Shown here one piece after another: positions 1 to 10,300 of a stretch of 64,000 nucleotides of DNA; within the stretch, counting starts at the first letter, position 1; every line of letters begins with the position of its first letter. The notes beneath the pieces were generated by a model. The model saw only the letters and a list, made by a program, of their open reading frames with translations. It ran no database searches and had not been told where the DNA came from. The stretch is from assembly GCA_951799405.1 (NCBI GenBank), contig OX637352.1:10674820-10738819 (forward strand). The letters run 5' to 3'. This stretch comes from Agapetus fuscipes. Lineage: Eukaryota > Arthropoda > Insecta > Trichoptera > Glossosomatidae. A program made the position numbers and the translations under genes.

Positions 1-178
1 CACATGTAGGTTCGCGCCTACACATTCTGCATGTATGCATCCAAATAAAGAAAACCTCACATGGACATAAACCTTGCAACTCCTGCCGCCGTTCCCTGAA
101 CCGGGGTGGCATTGGCAAAAGTGAACCGATTTTTACAGCACGGGTGGTCAGCCTCGTACCAACCTATCAGTCAAGGAG
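1..178 (-). repeat. RepA copy, subfamily A2, cut by window edge
   Basis: Matches the 3'-to-5' reading of the dispersed RepA family: comparable words recur at 18780-18950 and 55190-55425 on the other strand. It ends with the family terminus CCAACCTATCAGTCAAGGA. No coding function is claimed. Confidence 0.8.
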
Positions 179-267
179 CACAAAAAATTATAAATGATAT
201 ACAGAAATTCATAATGAGACACATTACAAATTAAAATTAAAATTAAACTTAATATTACACTTAGAAT

Positions 268-355
268 TAATGCCCTAGCCGCCATTGTTGCAAATCAACC
301 GCCATTCCTTTCGGTCCTTACATACTTCTTTCATTTCATTCAGAGTCATAATCTA
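268..355 (-). mobile_element. LINE-X 3'-end fragment
   Basis: The minus strand reads a decayed version of the LINE-X C-terminal peptide ending (…MKEVCKDR…), with the 3' UTR words for 'GCCGCC…CGCCATT' seen also at 20248-20330 and 54895-55010. Truncated at both ends. Confidence 0.6.
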
Positions 356-511
356 ATTTGACTTATTCATCATATCTATTGCTGGTAAGGAGTGCTAAGT
401 CCAAACCTCGACAGCGTACTCTAATTTGGACAATATTATAGATATACACAGAATACCTAGTTTAAACGGTTCGATTTTTAATGCAATTTGGAGGTAGGTT
501 TAGGTTTAAGA

Positions 512-841
512 CAGGCATTGCGAACCTTTTTGAGACCGAGTGCTAAAAAAATTATTTTTTCAATAAAATAATATGTCGCGTGCCACAATATGCCATGGAA
601 ATAAAAATGCATCAAATGCTTGTGTAACTTCAGATTTTTAATAAAAACAAAAATTAATACACCAAAGAAAATAATTAAGTAGATTAATTAAGAAGAAAAT
701 ACACGTCACTATTTAATTTTTTTTTAATACTATTTCTATGACTTTTTTTACTTTTTCTTATACACTTTTATTTTTTCTCCTCATTCGCGTGCCACGCAAA
801 ATCGTCTCGCGTGCACGAGTGCCATAGGTTCGCCATCCCTG
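512..841. mobile_element. Non-autonomous hAT-like element (330 bp) with 8-bp TSD
   Basis: The ends are inverted: the left end reads CAGGCATTGCGAACCT and the right end, reverse complemented, reads CAGGGATGGCGAACCT. They are flanked by identical 8-bp direct repeats GTTTAAGA at 504-511 and 842-849. CAGGG-type inverted ends with 8-bp duplications are the hallmark of the hAT superfamily. The interior is AT-rich with no open frame, so it is a MITE-like passenger. Confidence 0.88.
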
Positions 842-1171
842 GTTTAAGACTTTTCATTGTCTGCAATCTACTGGTTAACGCTTTGGACTTGTTATTCGAA
901 AAACGTGGTTTCGAATCGCGGCGGAGCACAACACACTCATGCGAAATTGTCTCAAATAAAATATATCGATAGGTACCTTAAAAGTAAAACTGAATACGTG
1001 ATGTGTTAAGCAGCTATCATGAATTTCTCAGATTAATCACCTTTTTTACTATTTTCGACGAGAGAAAACACAAAAACATTCAGAACATGCTATAGTTTAG
1101 AAGTATGCCCACTTTTTATGAGAAGTTTCGCCCAGTAAATTGTTTTATCAACGATTCCTCAAATCAGTGAA

Positions 1172-1506
1172 TCGCAACTAGAAACACATATAGTGTTACT
1201 TTTTGCCGTGTTATCCCCGAAGGGTTCGCATATGGCGAGTGAACCTATTTATTTTTACAGGTAAGGGGGCCGGACTTACGCCAACCACCAACCCCCACAA
1301 CACAGTAAAGTGGGGGGTTTCCCAGCTCCCGAGGAGGCTGGTACTCATTTCTTGTGAAGGCGAAGTAAACCTTGCCGGTTTTTTTTTTTTGAAGTTTGAA
1401 ATAAACACCGGTACGGGAAATCATTTCTGACACCCTCGGCGGGATTCGAACCCGAGCTCTCGGCATAGAATACAAGCACTCTACCAACTGAGCTATCGAC
1501 CGGACT
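1172..1506 (-). mobile_element. SINE-B, near full length
   Basis: On the minus strand a tRNA-like head (A box TAGCTCAGTTGGTAGAG, B box GGGTTCGAATCCC) is followed by a ~200 bp body and a tail containing CCCCGAAGGG and TGCCGCGTTATC-like words. The same unit recurs at 23038, 38393, 50690 and 59697. It is a tRNA-derived retroposon rather than a tRNA gene, because the acceptor-stem 3' half is missing. Confidence 0.88.
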
Positions 1507-2164
1507 AGGTAGCGATACTATAATGAAATCAAATTTACCTTTTATATACACTTTTCAAATGAAAGCCGAGTTACACAAACCAATAAATGACAAAAATAAA
1601 GCACTTTATATAAGTAAAAAGAAAACTGTTTTTTTTTCTATATCTTTGCAAAAACATATATTCTGATAAGTCGACCATGCGATTTGACAGACAGTTTACA
1701 ACTGCAAAAAAAAAAACCTGAGTCAAAATAAACTTGGTCTATTAAAAAAATCATCTCGAATATAAATTTTGTATATTAGAGATGTTTTTGATTGGGATTC
1801 TTGTCGTAAAATTAGAATATCTATTTGTATGCAAAATAATGAATATCTTCAACATTTGCTCTTTGATATTTCCTCAACTAGTAGATTAATATGAGGCCTG
1901 GTCTGAATTTAATATGATAAATAGTATTAAAAGAAGAAGAAGATTTGTCTGACGTCTTATGTGATTTTTTAGTTGTAAAACTTTATCTTGTGTTCTACCA
2001 GCCTTACTGTCGACATGTGTTTGCGGCAGTGAGCCAAATAAATGGCGTGTTGCAAATACATCGAGTTTGATTTCTGCGAGTTGTCGCCCTCTCCACTTTT
2101 GCCCAGGATTCCTCTCTTCCCTACCATCCTTTCTTATTCCTACATCTGAACCACTTTAAACCAA
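1507..2164. other. No gene seen
   Basis: AT-rich sequence with stop codons in all frames. I see neither coding signal nor a repeat family shared with the rest of the window. Confidence 0.5.
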
Positions 2165-2290
2165 GGCTGCTCTTCATAAGCTTGGTTCACTGTTGCCAAT
2201 GCCACGTCATTTTCAGGAAAAGGCGGCAGGAGGTACAAGGTTTATGTTGATGTGAGGTTTGGTTTATTTTGAAGCATACGACATATGTAA
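2165..2290 (+). repeat. RepA A2 fragment
   Basis: Shares GGTTCACT…TTGCCAATGCCAC and the GGCGGCAGGAG…TACAAGGTTTATGTT run with the A2 copy at 55190-55425. It is interrupted on its right by the solo LTR. Confidence 0.6.
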
Positions 2291-2294
2291 GTGC

Positions 2295-2921
2295 TGTTAT
2301 GTTATTTTAAAATAACATATAAAAAAACAATTTACAAGTGTACAGTGTGTTTTGTGGGCCGAACGGAGCCGAACGGTCACGGAAGCGGCCGAACTGCGCC
2401 GTGTGATCTGATCGGGCCGTCGGTCATCAGTTCCCGGCAAGATGTCAACGGATTAAGACGTCAGCGACCAAGCACCAAGCGGTGCAAGAGGGGGCATAAC
2501 AATGGAGCTCCCTCCTCCCCATCTACTTGGATTTCCTGCCAGCAAGGCACCCGCCTTGTGGACCAGAGGCATAGGAGCGCCCACCCAGGGGCTTCAACGT
2601 GTGGAGGCGTCCGCCTCGTGAACCGCCGCTACCCTGGGGCGCTGCCCCAGGCCTTCCGTTCGGAGCTCCAGCCAACGGAGTAGGGAGTGTTCTAATAACA
2701 ACCTGCAGGTCGTGCCATTCCCTTATTTCCCCTTTTTCTCCCATATTAGTAAAGTAAATACACCCTTATTTGTTCATGTTAAACTTATCTTTTAACTATA
2801 AAACCCTTCCCAAAGTACAAGTAAGCAACCGAAAGAAAGAACCCCACGCCCTGAGAGTGATGCTGATGAGAGCTAGCCGGAAGTAAGTATCCTGGAGATA
2901 CCTTTCAATCTAAACAAAACA
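2295..2921 (+). mobile_element. Solo LTR (copy 1 of 3)
   Basis: 627 bp unit beginning TGTTATGTTATTTTAAAATA and ending AAACAAAACA, so the ends are TG…CA with short inverted repeats. It is flanked by the 4-bp duplication GTGC (2291-2294 and 2922-2925). The same unit lies at 31412-32054 and 63005-63637. The middle is GC-rich compared with its surroundings. No primer-binding site, polypurine tract or gag-pol lies beside it, so it is a solo LTR. Open frames inside it are coincidental. Confidence 0.9.
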
Positions 2922-3232
2922 GTGCTTCTAAAATAAAATCATGACCTTTAAATTGTATTTTTTTTATTGTGCACAACAGGTAACCCTAGTTCAAGTGCAC
3001 CCTGACAGCTATCAACACACTAGGGGGAAATCTATTGCTAGATTTTTAATTCTTATTAAATTATTAGACTTTTTAAGAGCTTTATACTCCGAGTCACAGG
3101 GTTTTGGGTGACGACATCAGTTCGGTACATGAAATAAATCATGTCCTTGCCCACGGGTGTGGACGTCAGGCACATACAACCGGTAGCCCTCCAACAGGAT
3201 GGGACTGTCAATTAAGCCTTTGATGACAAATA

Positions 3233-3565
3233 CGAAGAAGGTCTACAGAAAAAATGTCAGAGAAAAGCGTAGAAAGGGAAGACTGAGGAAGGAATGGATA
3301 GACCAAATAGGTGAGATTGCAAAAGAACGGATGATGATGATGATGACGATGATAATTTAATATAGCGCCGTTTCGTGAAGATTGTCACTCCAAGGGCGCT
3401 TGCTGTGCTATCGCTGCGAAGGAACCTGCAGAGTGAGAATAAAAGAAGAGTATGTATGAAGAATGTGATGAATTTTGAAGAAATGAAAGAGGTATGCAAG
3501 GACAAAAAAAGTGGAGACGTATCTGCGGAAGTATCGGCCACCCCTAGTGGACCGGTGGCAGGATA
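3233..3565 (+). mobile_element. LINE-X 3' fragment, split by an L2-like tail
   Basis: Reads VYRKNVREKRRKGRLRKEW… then, after an interruption, …SENKRRVCMKNVMNFEEMKE, which matches the C-terminus of the LINE-X frame at 23707-24295. The interruption (~3333-3420) has a GATGAT run followed by TATAGCGCCGTTTCGTGAAG, the inverted 3' end of the L2-like LINE also present at 36151-37075. It is therefore a nested insertion. Confidence 0.75.
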
Positions 3566-3775
3566 CAGTAACAGCTCTTCGCCCGGTTGAAAAATTCATG
3601 TACCTTTACCAAAGACCTGTCAGCAAAGGTGCATCCAGCCTTACAGCAACTGAGTCTCGCTTTAGAATTGGCGCTTTCTATAGCGATGACCAAGCTTGCA
3701 GAGGGCTTTTGAGGTGTGATTCACACAAAAACAACGCTAAACGAATAAATCCTCCTAATATTATTATTAGGATGA
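3566..3775 (+). mobile_element. SINE-C, C1 tail, head missing
   Basis: Carries the SINE-C body (AAAATTCATG…ACCTTTACCAAAGACC…GCGACGACCAAGCTTGCA type words) and the C1 tail (TTTTGAGGTGTGATTCACAC…). The tRNA-like head is absent. It ends in a TATTATTATT microsatellite tail. Confidence 0.82.
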
Positions 3776-4050
3776 AAGTTTGTGGAACGAATTACTAGAA
3801 TCTGTGTTCCCACTTGAATTAACTTTTGTTTTATTCTATACCAAAATCAATCGCCACTGTTTTTTAGTGTCTCAAAACAAAGACAATACAGCACCACGCA
3901 GCTAACACCCCTGCTACAAAATATCATGACATCCATCGCCACATAGAATATCACCAACACCCACAGCTCTGTGGCACTCGAACAAGTGTCATATAGTACC
4001 AATGGATTCACTGAAATCTAAGTTGTCTCCGGCACAGGATTCGTGGAAAA
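3776..4050 (+). mobile_element. LINE-3 3'-end fragment
   Basis: Decayed copy of the RT C-terminus read as WNELP…FNLTLFKSNINR at 51600, followed by the 3' UTR words AACAAGTGTCAT and GTCTCC…GCACAGGATT. It abuts the 3' end of CRAL-TRIO gene 1 on the opposite strand. Confidence 0.7.
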
Positions 4051-4093
4051 AATCAATTTAAAAAAAATACTTGCATCATATTTAAATACATTT

Positions 4094-4099
4094 TTTATT
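4094..4099 (-). promoter_or_regulatory. Polyadenylation signal of gene 1
   Basis: The minus strand reads AATAAA about 70 nt downstream of the gene 1 stop codon at 4169-4167, a normal distance for an animal poly(A) signal. Confidence 0.6.
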
Positions 4100-4166
4100 C
4101 TCATACAATTTTACAAAAACCGACGTGCAATACCCTTTTCAAATAAATTAATGATTTAATTAAACA

Positions 4167-4333
4167 TCAGTCAATTTCAAGTCTCCTAAAAGTCCCGTTC
4201 GCCCCTACATCATCAGACATTGATGGCTTCTTGGCAGCGTTGGGTCTCTTGCTTTCATCCGTGATGACCTTGGAAGATTCGATGAACCATTTTCTCCATT
4301 CTGGTGATGTCATCATGTGGTTTTTCCACCTAT
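4167..4333 (-). CDS. Gene 1 last exon
   Basis: Acceptor TTGCTTTCAG; reads DRWKNHMMTSPEWRKWFIES and ends GANGTFRRLEID plus TGA (4169-4167). The preceding intron (4334-9874) is 5.5 kb and holds SINE-C, the RepA tandem array, a hAT element and a palindromic MITE. Confidence 0.9.
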
Positions 4334-7300
4334 CTGAAAGCAATAGAAACATATTTGCACACGTTTGTATTTGATCGTAAATTTCAAAATTCAATAATAA
4401 AATTAATAATATTAGGATGATTTATTTGGTGAGCGCTGTTTTTGTGTGTATCACACTTCAAGAGCCCTCTGCGAGCTTGGTCGTCGCTGTAGAAAGCGCC
4501 AATTCTCAAGCAAGACCCAGTTGTTGTAAGGTTGGATGGACCTTTCAGTGACCGGTCTTTGGTAAAGGTTTATGAATTTTTCAACTCAGCGAAGAGTACA
4601 TCCCCCTATAATATAAAATGCAACGGCCTCCCCATACAAAATAATTGTGCGTTAATGGATGACAAACTGAAGAACTCCTGAACAGATGCACGTCATATTC
4701 ACAACAAATATTGTTCAGGACTTGGGATGTGCTTCCTCATCATTAATAGATTTTAAATTGTTGTTTTTAAAATAAATAAACATGATCAATCACAACACCT
4801 TTTTATGTAAAACCTATGCGAGAAACAAAACTCATTTTGACATTCGAATTTCAAATAAATTGCCAACACTTCAACATACGCTTCAAAGTTGCCATACAAG
4901 TCGATTCTTTTTCGGTTGAATTCCGTTGAGTACCTACCTATATTCTTTATTTATTTCAAAATTATACTTCAACCAGTAATAACATGTATTTTTTAGAAAT
5001 AATGACGATCGATTAGGTCAACTTTTTATATGAAACCATACTTATTGCGGCATTTAATTTTTTTAAAGTATTATTATAATATACAATCTAAGTTGCATAG
5101 ACGCATTAACATTTATAATTCATATTCAATGCACTACTCCACGGAGACACGAGTGAGTTTGCGCTTACAAATGCTGCATGTGTATTTACAAATAAAAATT
5201 TCAGCCTCTCATGACCATAAGCCCTGCAACTTTTGCTGACCTTTTCAGAAACAGGGGACACATTTGTTAAGTGAACCCATTTATGCGATATGGGTGGTAA
5301 GCCTCATACTAACCCTTAAGTCAAGGAATTTGATTCAACAACGTAAAATTTAATTTATAATCTAAAGTTGCAAAAAAAATTATTTGATGATTCAAATTGA
5401 ATGCACGCCCACAAACTGGCAAATGTCATTTCACGTTAACATATAGTTGTGGCGCTTGATTTTTTATAAATATTAGAATATATAATCTAAGTTGCACAGA
5501 TACAATAACTTTTATAATTCATATTCAATGCATGCCCCCCTAGAGACACGAGTGGGTTCGCACTTATAAATGCTGCATGTGAACTTACAAATTAAAATTA
5601 AGGCCTCTAATGAACATAAGCCCTGCAACTTTTGCCAACCTTTTCAAAAACAGGGGAAACATTTGTCAAGTGAACCATTTTTTGCGATCTGGGTATTCAA
5701 GCTCATACTTCCCTATCCGTCAAGGATTTGAGTTTAAAAAATCCTTCCACAACGTTAAATTTAATTTATAATCTAAAGTTGCAAAAAAAGTTATTTGATG
5801 ATTCAAATTGAATGCGCGCCCACAAACTGGCAAATGTCATTTCACGCTAACCTATAGTTGTGGCGCTTGATTTTTTTAAAATATTAGAATATATAATCTA
5901 AGTTGCACAGATACAATAACTTTTATGATTCATATTCAATGCATGTCCCCCTGGAGACACGAGTGGGTTCGCACTTATAAATGCTGTATGTGAACTTACA
6001 AATTCAAATTAAGGCCTGTAATGAACATGGGCCCTGCAACTTTTGCCACCCTTTTCAAAAACAGGGGAAACATTTTTCAAATGAACAATTTTTTGCAATA
6101 TGGGTATTTAGGCTCATACTAACCTATAAGTCAAGGAATTTCTAATCTAATCTAAGCTGCAAGGATATATATCATTTAAGATTTATATTCAATGCATTCC
6201 CACAAGCAGACATGTATAATTTCACGCTGGCACATGCCGCATGTGGACCTACATTATAAAAACCCAATCTCAAATGAATATAAGCCATGCAACTCTTGCC
6301 ATCCTTCCCTGAAACAGGGGTGAAATTGGCAAAGTGAACCATTTTTCACAGTATGGGTGGTCAGCCGCATTTGAGTTTGAAAAATCCTTAAACAACGTTA
6401 ATCTTAATTTATAATCTAAAGTTGCAAAAAAATTGTGGCACTTGATGTTTTTAATATTAGAATATAAATCTAAGTTGCATAGATACATTTTATAATTCAT
6501 ATTCAATGCATGCTTCCATGGAGACACGAGTGAGTTCCCGCTTAGAAATGCTGCATGTAAACTTACAAATTAAAATGAAGGCCTCTAATGCACATAAGCT
6601 CTGCAACTTTTGCCGACCTTTTCAGAAACAGGGGGAACATTAGTTAAGTGAACCCATTTATGCGATATGGGTGGAAAGCCTCATACTAACCCTTAAGTCA
6701 AGGAATTTGATTCAACAACGTTAAATTTAATTTATAATCTAAAGTTGCAAAAAAAATTATTTGATGATTCAAATTGAATGCACACCCACAAGCTGGCAAA
6801 TATCTTTTCACGCTAACATATAATTGTGGCACTTGATGTTTTTAATTTTAGAATATAAATCTAAGTTGCATACATACATTTTATAATTCATATTCAATGC
6901 ATGCTCCCAAGCAGACATGAGTGAGTTTGCGCTTACAAATGCTGCATGTGTAACTACAAATAAAAATTTCAGCCTCTCATGACCATAAGCCATGCAACTT
7001 TTGCCGACCTATTCAGAAACAGGGGTAACATTAGTTAAGTGAACCCATTTATGCGATATGGGTGGTAAGCCTCATACTAACCCTTAGGTCAAGGAATTTG
7101 GGTTTGGAAAATCCTTAAACAACGGTTATCTTAATTTATAATCTTAAGTTGCAAAAAGAGTTTTGATGATTCAAATACAATGCACACCCACAAGCTGGCA
7201 AATGTCTTTTCACGCTAACATATAATTGTGGCACTTGATGTTTTTAATTTTAGAATATAAATCTAAGTTGCATACATACATTTTATAATTCATATTGAAT

Positions 7301-10300
7301 GGATGCCCCCAAGCAGACATGAGTGAGTTTGCGGTTACAAACGCTGCATGTGTAATTATTACAAATAAAATTTTCAGCCTCTCTTGACCATAAGCCCTGC
7401 AATTTTGCCGAACTTTTCAGGAACAGAGAAACATTCGTTCAGTGAACATTTTTTTAGGTATGGGAGGTCAGCCTCATACCTCATGCTTCATACAAGAATC
7501 TCAGAACATGAAAGAACTAAATAACCCTTTTACCGCAATTTTTTTTCAAATTACTTCTTAAACCATTTAATTACTATGAAGGAGGTGTGAGGGAAAATTA
7601 TTGCGAAGCCAGACTCACTCTGCCCGAAGGGCCTAGCAGACAACCGTGCACAGCACGGTCAGTCTGCTAGTTCGAAATATAAATGGTATATTTTTGTGCT
7701 CCGCCGGGATCCGAATCCACAACCTTCCATTTACGAGTCCGAAGTGTTGCCACTGGACTACAGACCGGTCCAAGATGCCAACAACACGCGGTGTACCTGA
7801 GCGGTCACCCATCCAGGAAACATCCGCGCCCAATGTTGCTTAAAACTTCGGTGATCTGATGAGAACCGGTGCTTTCAACATGATATTGTCGTTGACAAGA
7901 AGAGGTTAAGCTAGCAACCAATGCAACAGAAAGGTTAAAATCGTCCCCTTAGTGCTTGTTTGTCTCATTTTGTCTTATGGATCTCAAAACTACGAGAACT
8001 TGATTCCTTCCTTTTCATTCCTTTGCCAAACTACCCGTTTAGGGAATAATCTACCAGTATCTGTGTTCCCTTCCCAATATAATCCGGTTTTATTCTAAAC
8101 CAACATCAATCGCCACTTCCTTGCAACGCCTCACGGCAGAAGCGACCATTCAAACAACACCTCTGCGGCACCTTCTTCCATGGTGACATAGACCCCCAAG
8201 ACTTTAAAGAATTGGGAAGCCTCCAAAAAAAAGTCTTCAACAGAGTTGATATCACGTGAGCAATGTTTGTATGTGTACTGGACTAATATGTAGGGACTGG
8301 AAAATTTCGCGATCGCGATAAAACGAATTTATTCGCGAATTTTGATGTTTTTACGCGAATAACGCGAAATTTGAGGTTTTACGCAAATATCGCGAATTTT
8401 CTTACTTTCGGTAGAAATTGTGCGAAAAAGTTGTTATGTGTCGCTTCTGCAACGCAACTATTTTGTGGGAAAGAAAAGATTCCTGCGAAAACCCTTTGCA
8501 AGGTGCCAAGCACAGAAAAAATGGTCGGTGTTATAGCCAAGGGGGCTAAGTGGGCTGATCTTTCAACGTTGAAACACGCTCGAACGCTAGACGCGGGGTT
8601 CGATCCCCGCCTGGGTCATTTGACTATAAATTTGACCCTGGTTCAACAAATGTAATTGGGTAATTATAAATTAATAATTAATTAAAATGAACAATACTCG
8701 TAATTAATTTTTCATTAATGATATTTATACCTGTTTCTGGCCAGGCAGAGTAGGTTGGTGAATTGCATTCCTATTCACAAATCTATTTTATTAAAAAAAT
8801 AAATGATAAGCAGAACTGTCCTGGACATCCAAACAGACTTGAATCGTGACATCAATGAAATAGGAAATACATCAAGGAGTGAAGCTGCTGCTGGATTAGC
8901 CAAGAGCACAACTTGAGGCTTTCATAAAAGCCAACATCTCTCGAAAAAAATAGATAACCCTCATCTAGAGAGAAATTTAATATTTTAAAAGGATATTGCA
9001 GGGTATTCGGAGTGTCATTTAAATATTAATACTTTTTTCAATCAATGGTTTTTTGTAAGTTGTAGCTCGTATTGATTCAGATGTTGTTTATTCATTGTTT
9101 TTGAAGGTACATATTGTTGTTTGTATAATAAATTGTAAATATTAGTAAAATTTATAGTTTTTCAATTACATAAACCTTTATTTCGATCAAATCAACCCTA
9201 AAAATTACACCGAATCTCCCCGTTTATCATAAAAAATAACGCGAATTTCCCTGTTTTTGATCAAAAATAACGCGAATTTCCCAAAAAAATAACGCGAATT
9301 TCGCAAAAAATAACACCACTTTTTTCCAGTCCCTACTAATATGTCTTATGAATTCTAGAAATTGAATTTGAAAATATTATAGACAGCTCTCACATTATCG
9401 TGTTTAGCGTTTTTATCTTAGCTCAAATATTATTATGTAGAATGTGATTTATAAGACAATTTCATTTAGAGGTCATCTTTGAATCGAATGGTCAATAAGC
9501 CAAACAAGCACTGGGGGAACGAATTGGTGAAAGTACGTTTTGATTAAATTAACTATCCTTCAAACGGAATTCCGAGCATAACTATTTTTTTACCGACTCA
9601 TTAGAACCATAGTGAACCATCCTGGGATAGAAGTCTCATCACCACGGTAATTCTAACTTACCAAATATCGGTAATATTTCAGCTGTTTACTTGCGGCCAT
9701 CTTGGATTGACAGGTCATCATACAAATACTACCGTTATTCGGTAGGTTAGAATTACCGTGGTGATGAGACTTCCAGCCCAGGTAAAACAACGCAGCGAAA
9801 TAAATGGAGAGTCTGGATCTGTGCATTTTACAAGCCAATCGATAGCTAAGGTGGGTACCAAGTCCTTGACTTACCAGCCATTTCATCAGACGTGAGAGGA
9901 TCATCTCCTCCCAAGTCTTTTGGGAATGTAGTTCTTGGTAGATGCTTGTACAAATCTTCGTAGCTCTGGTGCATATGGAAGCGATCGCTGATCTTTTTCT
10001 TGAGCATTGATTTTACAAAGTTTATCGTCATTTGGCCAAACGATGGACAGTTGATGAGGTGAATTCCTTTTACACGCGCCACATAGCCATTCTGAAAATT
10101 TAAACATCAATTTAAATACCGATATACCCATTATAAGACCTAAAAATCTAAAAACTAAACCTAAATCTAAGCTGCAAAGGTATGTATCATTTAAAATTCA
10201 TATTAAACGCATTCCCACAAGCAGATACGTATAAGTTCGTGCTAACACATGCCGCATGTGGACCTACAATATAAAGACACTATCTCAAATGAACATAAGC

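Noticed and set aside
1440..1506. tRNA genes (also 23038, 38640, 59697, 14232, 26640)
   Set aside because: A and B boxes are present, but the 3' half of the cloverleaf and acceptor stem are replaced by SINE body; copies are multiple and degenerate.
2291..2744. 130- and 73-codon frames on both strands inside the solo LTR, with counterparts at 31454-31741 and 63295-63480
   Set aside because: They are GC-rich LTR sequence. The frames are not conserved among the three copies and shift at small indels.
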